Positions 30,279-39,500 of a DNA stretch of 64,000 bases are shown piece by piece. A model generated the notes under the pieces. The model saw only the letters and a program-made list of their open reading frames with translations, made no database searches and was not told the DNA's origin. A program made the translations under genes and the position numbers. Numbering within the stretch: position 1 is the first letter of the stretch; the number at the start of each line of letters is the position of its first letter. This DNA is from Rhizobium tibeticum (GTDB lineage Bacteria; Pseudomonadota; Alphaproteobacteria; Rhizobiales; Rhizobiaceae), in assembly GCF_900110205.1 (NCBI RefSeq), contig NZ_FOCV01000014.1:1-64000 (forward strand), in the 5' to 3' direction.

Positions 30279-31141
30279 GCCAGGTTTCCTTGCTCGCAGC
30301 TATGGCTCGCCGCGAGCATAGCATCGGCGATTGCCAAAGCATCCCTGTTGATTGCGACATCGTGTACGCGAAAAATGCTAGCCCCGGCCAGACGCAGCAA
30401 CGCGCTAGTCGCTGCCGTTCCCGCATCCCGCTCGGCGGCTTGCCTGCCTGTGATGGCGCCGACGAAACGTTTGCGCGAGGTGCCGGCAAGCAGCGGCAAT
30501 CCCAAGCGGTGCAACTCGCCGAAACGCGCCATCAGCTCCACATTTTCTTCCGTATCCTTGGCAAAGCCGAAGCCCGGGTCGAGCACGATGCGATCCCTCG
30601 AAACACCTGCGGCCGAAGCGATTTCTAGCGAGCGTTCGAGGAAGAAAAACTGGTCGGCGATCACATCCGGAAGCTTCTCCCGATCGCGGCCCGTATGCAT
30701 CAGGCACAGACCTGCGCCGGTATCGGCAACGATCTTCCCGATCTCGCGTTCCTTCTGCAGCCCGAATACGTCGTTGACAATATGGGCCCCTGCGCAGACG
30801 GCAAGCCGTGCGGTCTCAGCTCGATAGGTATCGATCGAGATCAGCGCATCGGTCTTGCCGCGCAGTGCCTCGATCACCGGCAACACGCGTGCCTGCTCTT
30901 CGGAAGGGCTGACGACATCCGCATCGGGACGTGTCGATTCGCCGCCGATATCGATGATCCCAGCGCCCTCGTTGGCAGCTTGGAGGGCATGCGTCACCGC
31001 CGCATCGACGGTCTCGTATCGCCCACCGTCCGAGAAGGAATCCGGCGTCACGTTGACGATTGCCATGATCACGGCACGCGCGCCCAGTCCGATCTCACGA
31101 CCATGCCCGACGCGCCAGAAACTGCTCCCAAGCCGTGCCAA
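30275..31141 (-). CDS. folP: Dihydropteroate synthase
   Basis: The 288-residue target of sulphonamides joins pterin pyrophosphate and p-aminobenzoate. Family blocks: MAIVNVTPDSFSDGG, DIGGESTRPDADVV, DAVI-like ISIDTYRAETA, HIVNDVFG, and LDPGFGFAKDTEENV, LLAGTSRKRFVGAITG. The start ATG at 31141 lies in a short space shared with the divergent DUF922 gene, so both promoters sit within about 90 bases of each other. It is the first gene of the folP-folB-folK operon. Confidence 0.95.
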   Translation of the reverse strand: MARLGSSFWRVGHGREIGLGARAVIMAIVNVTPDSFSDGGRYETVDAAVTHALQAANEGAGIIDIGGESTRPDADVVSPSEEQARVLPVIEALRGKTDALISIDTYRAETARLAVCAGAHIVNDVFGLQKEREIGKIVADTGAGLCLMHTGRDREKLPDVIADQFFFLERSLEIASAAGVSRDRIVLDPGFGFAKDTEENVELMARFGELHRLGLPLLAGTSRKRFVGAITGRQAAERDAGTAATSALLRLAGASIFRVHDVAINRDALAIADAMLAASHSCEQGNLA

Positions 31142-31224
31142 CGGTATTCATCCTATCGATCGAAAAAAAAGCTAGCGATATTGCGCTGGGCGTGGCTATG
31201 CCCCAAGCTCCGGCAAACTTCAAC

Positions 31225-31866
31225 ATGAGTATCTGCAGAATGCTTTCCGTATCGCGTTATATGCCTCTCCTCCTCGGCTTTTCCATGGCCGTAGCAGCGT
31301 GCGGTCCAGCCGCCGCCACCGTGATCGCGACGCGAAGCTACTCCTATTTTGCCATCAAGGGTAAAACCGCCGACCAACTCGATCAGCAACTGAGCGCCAA
31401 CGGGCCGACCGCAAGCGGTTCGTCGGCTCGCCATCCGGGTGCGACCAAGATCCGCTTCGGCGGCGACGCCACCTATGTCCAGGCGGGAGGGAGATGCCGG
31501 GTCGCCAGCGCCAAGGTCACCGTCCACACGCAGATCATCCTGCCCCGCTGGACCAACCGCAAAGGCGCCAGCAAGCAGCTGTCGATGATATGGGATGCAC
31601 TCTCGAGCGACATCAAGCGGCACGAAGAACGTCATGCCGAGATTGCGCGAAACCAGGCACGCGCAATGGAAAGGCAGATCCTCGCGCTTCCTGCGCAGCC
31701 CAGTTGCGAGCGCATGCAGGAATTAGTGACCGACGTTTCGACACGCGGCATCGAGGAACACGACCGGCTGCAGGCCCGATTCGACCGAATCGAAGCCGTC
31801 AATTTTCAAAGCCGAATGATGAGACTTCTGAACAATCGGATCAGAATATCCGGCGGCGCAAGATAG
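31225..31866 (+). CDS. DUF922 probable zinc metalloprotease, possible lipoprotein
   Basis: The protein has 213 residues from ATG 31225. The segment SYFAIKGKTADQLDQQLSANG resembles the start of DUF922. Then RRHEERH-like sequence appears as KRHEERHAEIARNQ, an HEXXH motif (HEERH), consistent with a secreted zinc-dependent protease. Signal peptide SRYMPLLLGFSMAVAACG carries a lipobox-like VAAC, so it may be lipid-anchored. The start is not certain: the frame is open to 31135 and ATGs at 31198, 31225 and 31240 are possible. None has a strong ribosome site. Confidence 0.72.
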   Translation: MSICRMLSVSRYMPLLLGFSMAVAACGPAAATVIATRSYSYFAIKGKTADQLDQQLSANGPTASGSSARHPGATKIRFGGDATYVQAGGRCRVASAKVTVHTQIILPRWTNRKGASKQLSMIWDALSSDIKRHEERHAEIARNQARAMERQILALPAQPSCERMQELVTDVSTRGIEEHDRLQARFDRIEAVNFQSRMMRLLNNRIRISGGAR

Positions 31867-32000
31867 CTGATTCTGAAGCTCAAGGCGATCACAGAAGTTT
31901 AGCCGCGTAACAAAACTTGTGTGAAACTGCAGTCGCCCCAGTGATTTAGTGGTTATTTCTCAGTCTAGCTAAATCAACCACAACGCGGTAATATTCAGAC

Positions 32001-32143
32001 ATTCGAAAGTTCAGGTCCGTAAGCCCGAACTTTCGCTCCTGGGTTCTCCTGGCGCGTTGCGAAGCCGCGGATGATCCTCCCTCGTCCGTAGGTAATGCGC
32101 CTACCTCGCCTCGCTCGTCTAGCGGCCAGCGAGGCTTTTTTTT
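32001..32143 (+). ncRNA. Candidate small RNA with three hairpins and an anti-Shine-Dalgarno loop
   Basis: No ORF fills this gap, but three stems line up. SL1: CGAAAGTTC/GAACTTTCG (32004-32012, 32027-32035). SL2: GGCGCGTT/AATGCGCC (32051-32058, 32094-32101, one G-U) enclosing an inner stem CGGATGA/TCGTCCG (32068-32074, 32082-32088, one G-U) with loop TCCTCCC (32075-32081). SL3: an intrinsic terminator with T8. A TAATAT at 31989-31994 could be a -10 box, with no good -35. The loop is complementary to ribosome binding sites, as in several rhizobial trans-acting sRNAs. It could instead be a structured 3' UTR of the DUF922 gene. Confidence 0.55.
32108..32143 (+). terminator. Strong intrinsic terminator of the candidate sRNA
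   Basis: A perfect 8-bp stem GCCTCGCT/AGCGAGGC (32108-32115, 32128-32135) with a 12-base loop is followed by eight Ts. It points to plus-strand transcription and ends 15 bases before the convergent ferredoxin stop. Confidence 0.85.
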
Positions 32144-32158
32144 GGGGAATGCAGTGGA

Positions 32159-32479
32159 TCAGGCCTGGCGCTCGGGCACGTGGACGGTAAGCCCATCCAG
32201 GGCTGCCTTCATTCTGATCTGACAGGATAGGCGCGACGTCGGACGCACGTCAAACGCGAAATCGAGCATGTCTTCTTCCATGGCTTCAGGCGGACCGACG
32301 CGTTCTGTCCACTCGTCGTCGACGTAGACATGACAGGTCGCGCAGGCACAGGCGCCACCGCATTCGGCCTCGATGCCCGGCACCGAATTGCGCACGGCAT
32401 TTTCCATAACGGTCGATCCCTGATCGACATCAAGATCGAAGCGCGTGCCGTCGAAGGCGACAATGGTCAGTTTGGGCAT
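32159..32479 (-). CDS. [2Fe-2S] ferredoxin, adrenodoxin type
   Basis: The 106-residue electron carrier has cluster ligands C40, C46, C49 and C86 (C-x5-C-x2-C ... C) in CGGACACATC and SRLSCQ, the vertebrate/adrenodoxin arrangement. The loop holds an additional cysteine (C44). Acidic [20 protein letters not shown] is the classic partner-binding helix. Not located by an isc/hsc cluster, so it may serve a P450 or assembly role. Start ATG 32479. Confidence 0.93.
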   Translation of the reverse strand: MPKLTIVAFDGTRFDLDVDQGSTVMENAVRNSVPGIEAECGGACACATCHVYVDDEWTERVGPPEAMEEDMLDFAFDVRPTSRLSCQIRMKAALDGLTVHVPERQA

Positions 32480-32622
32480 GATGATTTCCGGTAGTCGTCA
32501 ATGGGAGGGTCTGGATTTTTCTTCCAACAAATCGTCGAAGCAGTCAACATCGACCGCTCGATGCCTTTCATTCCAGATCGGGAAGCGGCGCGCTTGTCAA
32601 AATGCGCCATGCCGACAGTCAC

Positions 32623-32659
32623 AAAAAGACCCGCTGCCCCGAAACGGATCAGCGGGTCT
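32623..32659 (-). terminator. Terminator of the Hpt gene
   Basis: Minus-strand stem AGACCCGCTG/CAGCGGGTCT (+ coordinates 32627-32636 and 32650-32659) with a 13-base loop is followed by TTTTT, directly after the Hpt stop. Confidence 0.85.
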
Positions 32660-32676
32660 CGTATCTGACCTGCGGC

Positions 32677-33045
32677 TCAGCGGCAAAGCTTGAGGATAAA
32701 GTTCTCGGCTTCGATCACCGCAATGCCGACGGCCGCCATACTGGCAGCGTCGCCGCAATTGCCCTCGAGCGCTTCGGCGGCGGCATGAACGCGGAACGCA
32801 CCCACGGCGCCGGCGGCGCCCTTGAGGCGGTGTGCCGCAGTCTCGATGATCTTCTCGTCGCCAGATGATATTTCCTGCAGGCAAGCCCGCGCCTGCCGCG
32901 CAAACATCTGCAGAACTTCGATTTCCAGGCTCTTGTCGCCCATTGTCTGGTTTGCCAGATGCACCAGATCCACCGGACGCTCCTGCGAAGGACGTGGACC
33001 CTTGCAATTATCGGGTGCCGCAAACGCAATACTGACTGCTGCCAT
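32677..33045 (-). CDS. Orphan Hpt-domain histidine phosphotransfer protein
   Basis: The 122-residue protein is a single HPt domain: helix LVHLANQTMGDKSLEIEVLQMFARQA, and the phospho-accepting H72 in ETAAHRLKGAAGAVGA, then EALEGNCGD. No kinase or receiver gene is adjacent, so it is an orphan. Its partner kinase and receiver are unknown. It is not the two-domain ChpT type that serves CckA. ATG 33045 has GGGAGA upstream. The longer frame to 33084 has no site. Its promoter lies in the TTAA-rich gap before the growth-pole gene. Confidence 0.85.
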   Translation of the reverse strand: MAAVSIAFAAPDNCKGPRPSQERPVDLVHLANQTMGDKSLEIEVLQMFARQARACLQEISSGDEKIIETAAHRLKGAAGAVGAFRVHAAAEALEGNCGDAASMAAVGIAVIEAENFILKLCR

Positions 33046-33511
33046 GTGCCAATTCTCCCGTCGTCTATCCCGCCGTTCGTTCATGCTGCGGGCGCGGTGT
33101 GGCCATCACGTTAAATTTCGGCACATTCAGGGCGGATTTCTCAGGTTATGGTTAACATCCGTTAAACACCCCTAACTCTTTGGTTTTTAAAGGGGCTCTT
33201 TTATTAAATGGTGTTAACAAGACATTAATATCAGGGGATTTGACCGGTTGCGTTAATTGTCTAGCAGTCCCGGATGTGTCACTACGATACTACTGGGCGA
33301 GCTCTCTGGCACCTGCCTTTGCTCGCCAAGTGGATAATGGTAATGTTTTGATACCGTCTGTATGAAAAAGCAGCTATCCACTCTGAAATGATATGCTTAT
33401 CCGTCCTCGGCGACTTGGACGGACGGGCTCAGAGGCAAGGTTTTGTTCGGGCTCGGCGGGAAGTCCGGATGCGTTGTTGAACCGGCTGGGATGTAACGAG
33501 GCGTAACTTAA
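33046..33511. other. 466-base non-coding gap between the Hpt gene and the growth-pole gene
   Basis: No convincing gene: the one short open frame (33180-33365) has no ribosome site and no protein-like composition. The region is AT-richer than its surroundings and carries repeated TTAA tetramers, one pair of which (33214-33217 and 33225-33228) has the 7-base spacing of a CtrA site. It must contain the divergent promoters of the Hpt gene and the large gene at 33512. The downstream part (33400-33500) has repeated GGAC/GTCC and CGGC segments that could fold. Confidence 0.6.
33152..33228. promoter_or_regulatory. Cluster of candidate CtrA half-sites
   Basis: TTAA-N7-TTAA is present once (33214-33228). 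Two further TTAA pairs have 6-base spacing (33152/33162 and 33204/33214). The accepted alphaproteobacterial CtrA site is TTAA-N7-TTAA, so only the first is a full match. The spot is about 170 bases upstream of the Hpt ATG and 284 bases upstream of the growth-pole gene. It could serve either or neither. Confidence 0.4.
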
Positions 33512-36500
33512 ATGGCGAACAACAAGTACAACGAGTCGATCGAGGACAAGGCGTTCAAGGCATTGGACGAAGCGCTCCAGATCGACTTCGGAGAAGACGA
33601 TACGCTGAACGGCAAGACCGACGCCTCGGAGGCCAAATTGTCAGAAACACCAAGTGTCCGCAATCAACAGAGCCAGGTCGACGCAAAGCGCGCCCGCGCC
33701 GCCAACACACCTCGCCAGCCCGAGCAGCCGTCGCGCGCCCCGTCCTTCGCCGCCAACGACGCCAACCGCATATCGCCGGCTTCGCTCCTGAAATCCCTGG
33801 AGAACGGTTCCAGCCGTTCGGCCATTCGCAATGCAACCATCGTGTCGCTTCTCTGGATTGTCGCCGGCCTTGGCCTCATGGCGCTGCTCTATTCGCCGCA
33901 GATCTGGCAGATCCGCTCCATCGCCGATCTGTTGGCACTGCCGGGCGTCATCGCCGGCTTCATCGGCATCATCGTGCCGGTGCTGCTGTTCTACGCCTTC
34001 GCAGTCATGATGGCGCGTGCCCAGGACATGCGAAACGCGGCGCGTTCCATGGCCGAAGTGGCACTTCGCCTCTCCGAGCCTGAGACCGTTGCTTCCGAAC
34101 GCATCATGACCGTTGGCCAGGCGGTTCGCCGCGAAGTCTCGGCGATGAATGAAGGCATTGAGCGGACCATCGCACGCGCTTCGGAACTGGAAACCCTCGT
34201 CCATTCCGAGGTCAATGCACTCGAGCGCAGCTACGCCGACAATGAATTGCGCGTGCGCGGTCTCGTGCACGAGCTCGGCTCTGAGCGCGAAGCGATCGTC
34301 AATCACGCCGAGCGTATCCGCACGTCGATTGCCGGCGTACACGACCAGCTCAAGGAAGACCTGTCGCTTGCCACGGAAGAGATCGCCGTACGCCTAGCAA
34401 CCTCGGGCGAAGCCTTCGCCTCGATGATCGACACGCGCGCCGCGGCCATCACCGAGAAGTCGGAGTCGGCGATCCAGTCGCTGGGCACGCTTCTTGCGGC
34501 AAAGACGGATTCGCTGCTGCAGACGCTGACGTCCTCAGGATTCGCACTCACCAACGAATTCGACACACGGCTGGATTCCCTCACCTCGAGCCTAAGCGAG
34601 CACGGAGATCAGATCCTTCGGCAGTTCGAGACGCGTGCATCGACGATGGACAGCAACGCCGAGAAGCTCAATGCCGCGCTGAACGACCGTGCCCGTCAGC
34701 TGAACGAGATCCTGATCGCCCGCACCCGCGAGATCAACGAGAGCCTGACCGGTGGCGAACGCACCATCAGCACCACGCTGGATGACGTCCTCTCCAAGCT
34801 CAACAGCGCGCTCGACGAGAAGGGCTCGAGCTTCCGCCAGAGCCTGCAGTCAAGCGCCGACGACACCATCATGGATCTCGATCTGCGCTCCGGCTTCTTC
34901 GACGAAAGGCTGCAGGCAACCGTCGCGCAGCTCTCTACCTCGTTCGATGAGCGCGTCGCGGAATTCACCAATGCCTTCGACAAGCGCGCCGGCTCGCTCG
35001 ACACCAAGCTGATGGAGAGCCTCAACCGCATCAACGACACGATGACCGGCGGTTCGGACTCGCTGAACGGCATCCTGAGCTCGAGCATCGAGCGCCTTGG
35101 CGCGTCGCTCACCGACCAGTCCTTCGCACTGGCCACGGCCCTCGCCACCAGCCAGGAAGTCATGGAAAGCTCGCTGGCGGGCAAGGTTTCCGAAGTCACT
35201 GAGGCCATCCATACGCATACGACGGGTATGACGTCGGCGCTGAGCCACGCCACCTCCGAAATCTCCCTGGCGCTCGCATCGGGCACGTCGGAACTCCACA
35301 ACAATCTCGCCGCACGCGCGACGGAATTCCGCGATACGTTGCTGTCCACGACGTCCGATCTGAGCTCTGCCGTCTCCGCGGGAACCGAGCAGATTACCTC
35401 GGCCTTTGGCCGTGCCGACGAACTGAATACGATGATCTCCAGGCGCGCAGCCGATATCACCCAGGCGCTTGATTCCGCCCATGAGCGGATCGACGGAGTG
35501 ATGGCCGATCGCGGCGGTGCGCTGAGCGCTGCCCTCGCAGACACCCAGGACCGTTTCGAGAGTACGCTTGCAAGCCGCTCCGATGCAATCATCAGCGCCG
35601 TCTCAGGCAGCCACGAGCGCCTTGCCGACACGCTCGACGACAAGGCCATGACACTCGCTATCTCGCTGGACGAAAGCCAGAACCGCTTTGAGAATACGAT
35701 CGCCAAGCGTGCCGAAGCGATTGCCGCTTCGATCGCCAGCGGCCACGAAAAGCTTGCCGATACTCTTGATGACAAGGCAATGGCACTCGCCATTTCCCTC
35801 AACGAGGGGCAGTCCCGCCTGGCCGACACGCTTGGCCTTCATGTCGATGCCGTCGCAAACCAACTGGCCGGCAGCCACGAAAAGCTTAGCGAAGTGCTGG
35901 ACGACAAAACGATGGCCTTGGCCATCTCCCTCAATGAAGGCCAGACGCGGCTTACCGACACCCTCGGCCACCATACCGAGACGATCGCGAAGCAGATTGT
36001 CGGCGGCCACGAGAAGCTCACGGAGGCTCTCGACGACCGGGCAATGGCTCTTGCCATTTCCCTGAACGAAAGCCAGAGCCGACTTGAAGATACGCTCGGC
36101 CACCACGCCGAAACGATCGGCAACTCACTTGCCGGCGGACATGACCGGATCACCGAGGCGCTCGACGACCGCGTCATGGCACTCGCCGCATCGTTGAACG
36201 AGGGCCATAGCCGCATTGAAGATGCGCTTGCCCGGCGCGTCGATACCATTGCCAACTCGATTGCGACGGTCCAGGACCGTCTTTCGGATACGCTCGACGA
36301 GAAAGCGATGGCGCTCGCTATCTCCTTCGGCGAAAGCCAGAGCCGCTTTGACGATGCCCTGGAAGCGCGCACCAATGCCTTGCTCGACACGGTGGCCGGC
36401 GCCGAATCCCGCGTTGCCGGCGCTTTCGTCGACAAGTCGGATGCAATTCGCAGCGCCTACACGCAGAATCAGGAACGCCTCGAGCGTTCGCTGAACGATC

Positions 36501-39500
36501 ATGCATCGACGCTTGCTAGCACGCTCTCGAGCGGTGGAGACCGCATCGATTCGCTGACCGGCAACGCCGCTGCCCGCATCGAATACAGCCTGAGCAATGC
36601 GCATCAGCGACTGGAGACACTGCACGGCGATGCTGCATCCCGCATCGAAGGCGGCCTTGCCGCGGCACACGATCGCTTCGAGGCTCTGACCGGCAATGCA
36701 GCCACGCGCATCGAAAGTGGTCTGGACTCGGCTCACGAACGTATCCGTTCGACCTTGGCCGATCGCGAACAGTCCATCAACCTCGCGCTCACCGACGCTC
36801 ACAGCCGTATCAGTGACACTCTCTCCGACCAGGCGACGACGATCGGAGCATCGATCGCCACCAGTGTCGGCATGCTGGAAATGTCGCTGGAAGACCATGA
36901 GGTCTCGCTTCGCCAGACGATCGACAACAGTGGCCGGGCCCTTGAAGATCGCCTGCGCGACAGCACCGGCCATATTGCCGGCCGCTTCCAGGAGGCTGCA
37001 GGCGAGATCTCGCGCTCGGCAGAAACCTTCTCCTCGCAGCTCGACCAGTCGATCGAAGGCATGACCGGTCGCTTTGCTGAAACCGGGTCGCGTGTCGAGG
37101 CCGGCCTTGCCGCCCTCGAAAATCGCATTCGTGACGGCGTCGGCGGCGTAGCCGAGCAGGTCGACGCCGCTGGCGGCCGCCTTTCCGACACATTGGCCGA
37201 CGGTATTTCGCGTATTGGCGTCCTTGGCGAAGAGGCAACGGGCCGCATTGCAGCTGCGCTCGACGACAGCGCCGTAAAGTTCGCGGAGACGATTGATAGC
37301 CGCACGGCCAATCTAACCTCCGGCATCGACACCCGCACGGCGAGCATCGACGAGGCGATGGAGCGGGGCGGTGCCCGCATTGAGGAGCGCCTGTCGACGA
37401 TGGACCGGGCTCTGACGGTCGGTCTCGATGCCGTCAATCGCACGATCGAGGGCAAGGCTGCCGGCCTCGCCGCTTCGCTGCGCAGCGCCGTCGCCGAGAC
37501 GACACAGGGCATGGACGACGAAGCCGCCCGTGCGGCCGAAAGCCTCGGCCGAACCGGCCAGCAGTTTGCGGAGGGCCTCGAGGCCAAGAGCAACGAGTTC
37601 AGCCGCGCAATCGAAGAACGTTCCGAACGCATCGTCGGCCGGGTCTCTGAAGCCCAGAACCGTTTGGCCGGCCAGGCAGCGGCCGTCGCTCAGACCTTCT
37701 CGGAAGCAGGCAACGCGATCATCAACAAGGTTGCGGAAGCGGAGACCCTGGTCAGCGGCCAGGTTGGCGCCATTTCCCGCGCGCTTGGCGACGCCCAGGC
37801 GACCTTCGAAAACCACGGCGCGGGCATCCGCACGACGATTTCTGATGCAAGCCAGGAAATCACCTCTACCATGGCAGAGGTCGAACGTGCTCTGGAAGCT
37901 CGCGGCAATGCAATCCGTTCAAGCCTCGAGGACCGGACGCGCGAAATCGACTCGACGCTGACCGATGTCGAAAAGGCACTCGAGGCGCGTGGCAGCGCCA
38001 TCCGTACGACACTCGATGACCGGACCCGCGAACTCAACTCGATGCTTTCCGGCCGCTCTACGGAACTGGCGCGCATTCTCGACGAGACGGCACGACCGCT
38101 GATCGATCGTTATGCCGACGCAGGCAAAGAAGCCGCGGCACGCATCACGGCGGCGACCGAGCGCAGCACCGAGCGTCTGCGAAGCGAGAACGAGGCTCTG
38201 ATCACTGCGATCGCCGCACGCACCGAGAGCGCTTCCTCGGCCGTCGACGCAATGGAGAACAGCCTCCTTGCCAACGTCAACAAGCTGATCGAGCGCCTGT
38301 CGGACAACAGCTCCGCCATGGGTCAGATGATGAGCAGTGCAGCCGAAAATCTAGCGGCCGTGGACGGCCGCCTCGGCGATACGACGTCACGTTTCACCGA
38401 ATCCGCATCGAAGGCCGCCGAGATGGTTTCCGCCTCGACCCGCCTGCTCGAAGGCAAGGTCGATCGCCTGTCCGATATTTCAGGTCAGACGCTTGCCCAG
38501 GTCGGTGGCATCATCGGTCGGTTCGATGAGCATTCGAAGGTGCTCGGCCAGGCATCCGGTCTGCTCGCAGCGGCCCAATCGAACCTCGTTTCGACGCTTG
38601 AGGATCGCGAAACGGCACTGCAAAACCTCTCCGTTGGTCTCGTCCAGCGCTCGGAGGAAATCGAGAAGACCATGCGATCTCTGGGCGGTATGGTCGAATC
38701 CGCCTTCGACCGCGCCGAGCAGCGCTCGAACCAGGTCAGCGGTACGCTGCGCGAGAGCGTGCAGTCCTCCTTCTCCGACATCGGCCGCGTTCTCTCCGAA
38801 ACCGAAAAGCGTGCGGAGGAAGCAGCAGCGACCATGCGCGCCGCGCTCGTCAAGGCCGGAGAAGACGCCAATGCGACAATCGACGGCGCCTTCGGCAACG
38901 CCGAGCGTCGCTCTGGCGAGCTCTCCAACCGGTTACGCGGTGGCCTGACAGCGTCTCTGTCGGAAGTCGAGCGTATGCTCGGCGAGGCAGGTCGCGCATC
39001 CGACGGCGCTGCCCAGACCATGCGCGAGTCGCTTCGCGAGGCAGTCGAGGAGGCGGTATCCCGGTTCTCCGGCGCGACCGAGGAGATCCGCCGCTCCGCT
39101 GGCGATATCCGCAAGGAACTCGATATGACCCGCAGTGAGCTGAAGCGGGGTGCATTCGACCTTCCGGAAGAAGCAAAGGAAAGCGCCGCTGCCATGCGGC
39201 GCGCCGTCGCCGAACAGATCAAGGCGTTGCAGGATATCTCGCACATCGTTGGCCGCTCAACGCAGCAACTGGAAATTTCCGAGCCGGCGCCGCGGGCTGT
39301 TGCTCAGCCTCAGCCGGCGCCGCGTCCGGCCCAGCCAGCCGTTACCCAGCAGGCGCCGCAGCCTGCCCCGCCCGCAGCGCCGACCCAGGCACCGGCAGTG
39401 ACCCCCTCGCCGATCGAAAGCTTCGGCCTGCGCGGTTCGCTGACGCCGCCAGCGCCTGCCGCCGCGACGCCGCAGCGCACACCCGTTGCGGCCCCGGCTC

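Noticed and set aside
33180-33365. 61-residue frame in the long intergenic gap
   Set aside because: No ribosome site, poor composition, and the region fits a regulatory gap better.
34696-35829. 377-residue minus-strand frame in the growth-pole gene
   Set aside because: Ser/Arg-rich shadow of the repetitive coding sequence. It keeps open because the plus-strand codons avoid TTA, CTA and TCA.
35504-36427. Direct repeats that could be read as CRISPR-like
   Set aside because: The 132-base units are coding, in frame and diverged, with no spacer structure and no cas genes.
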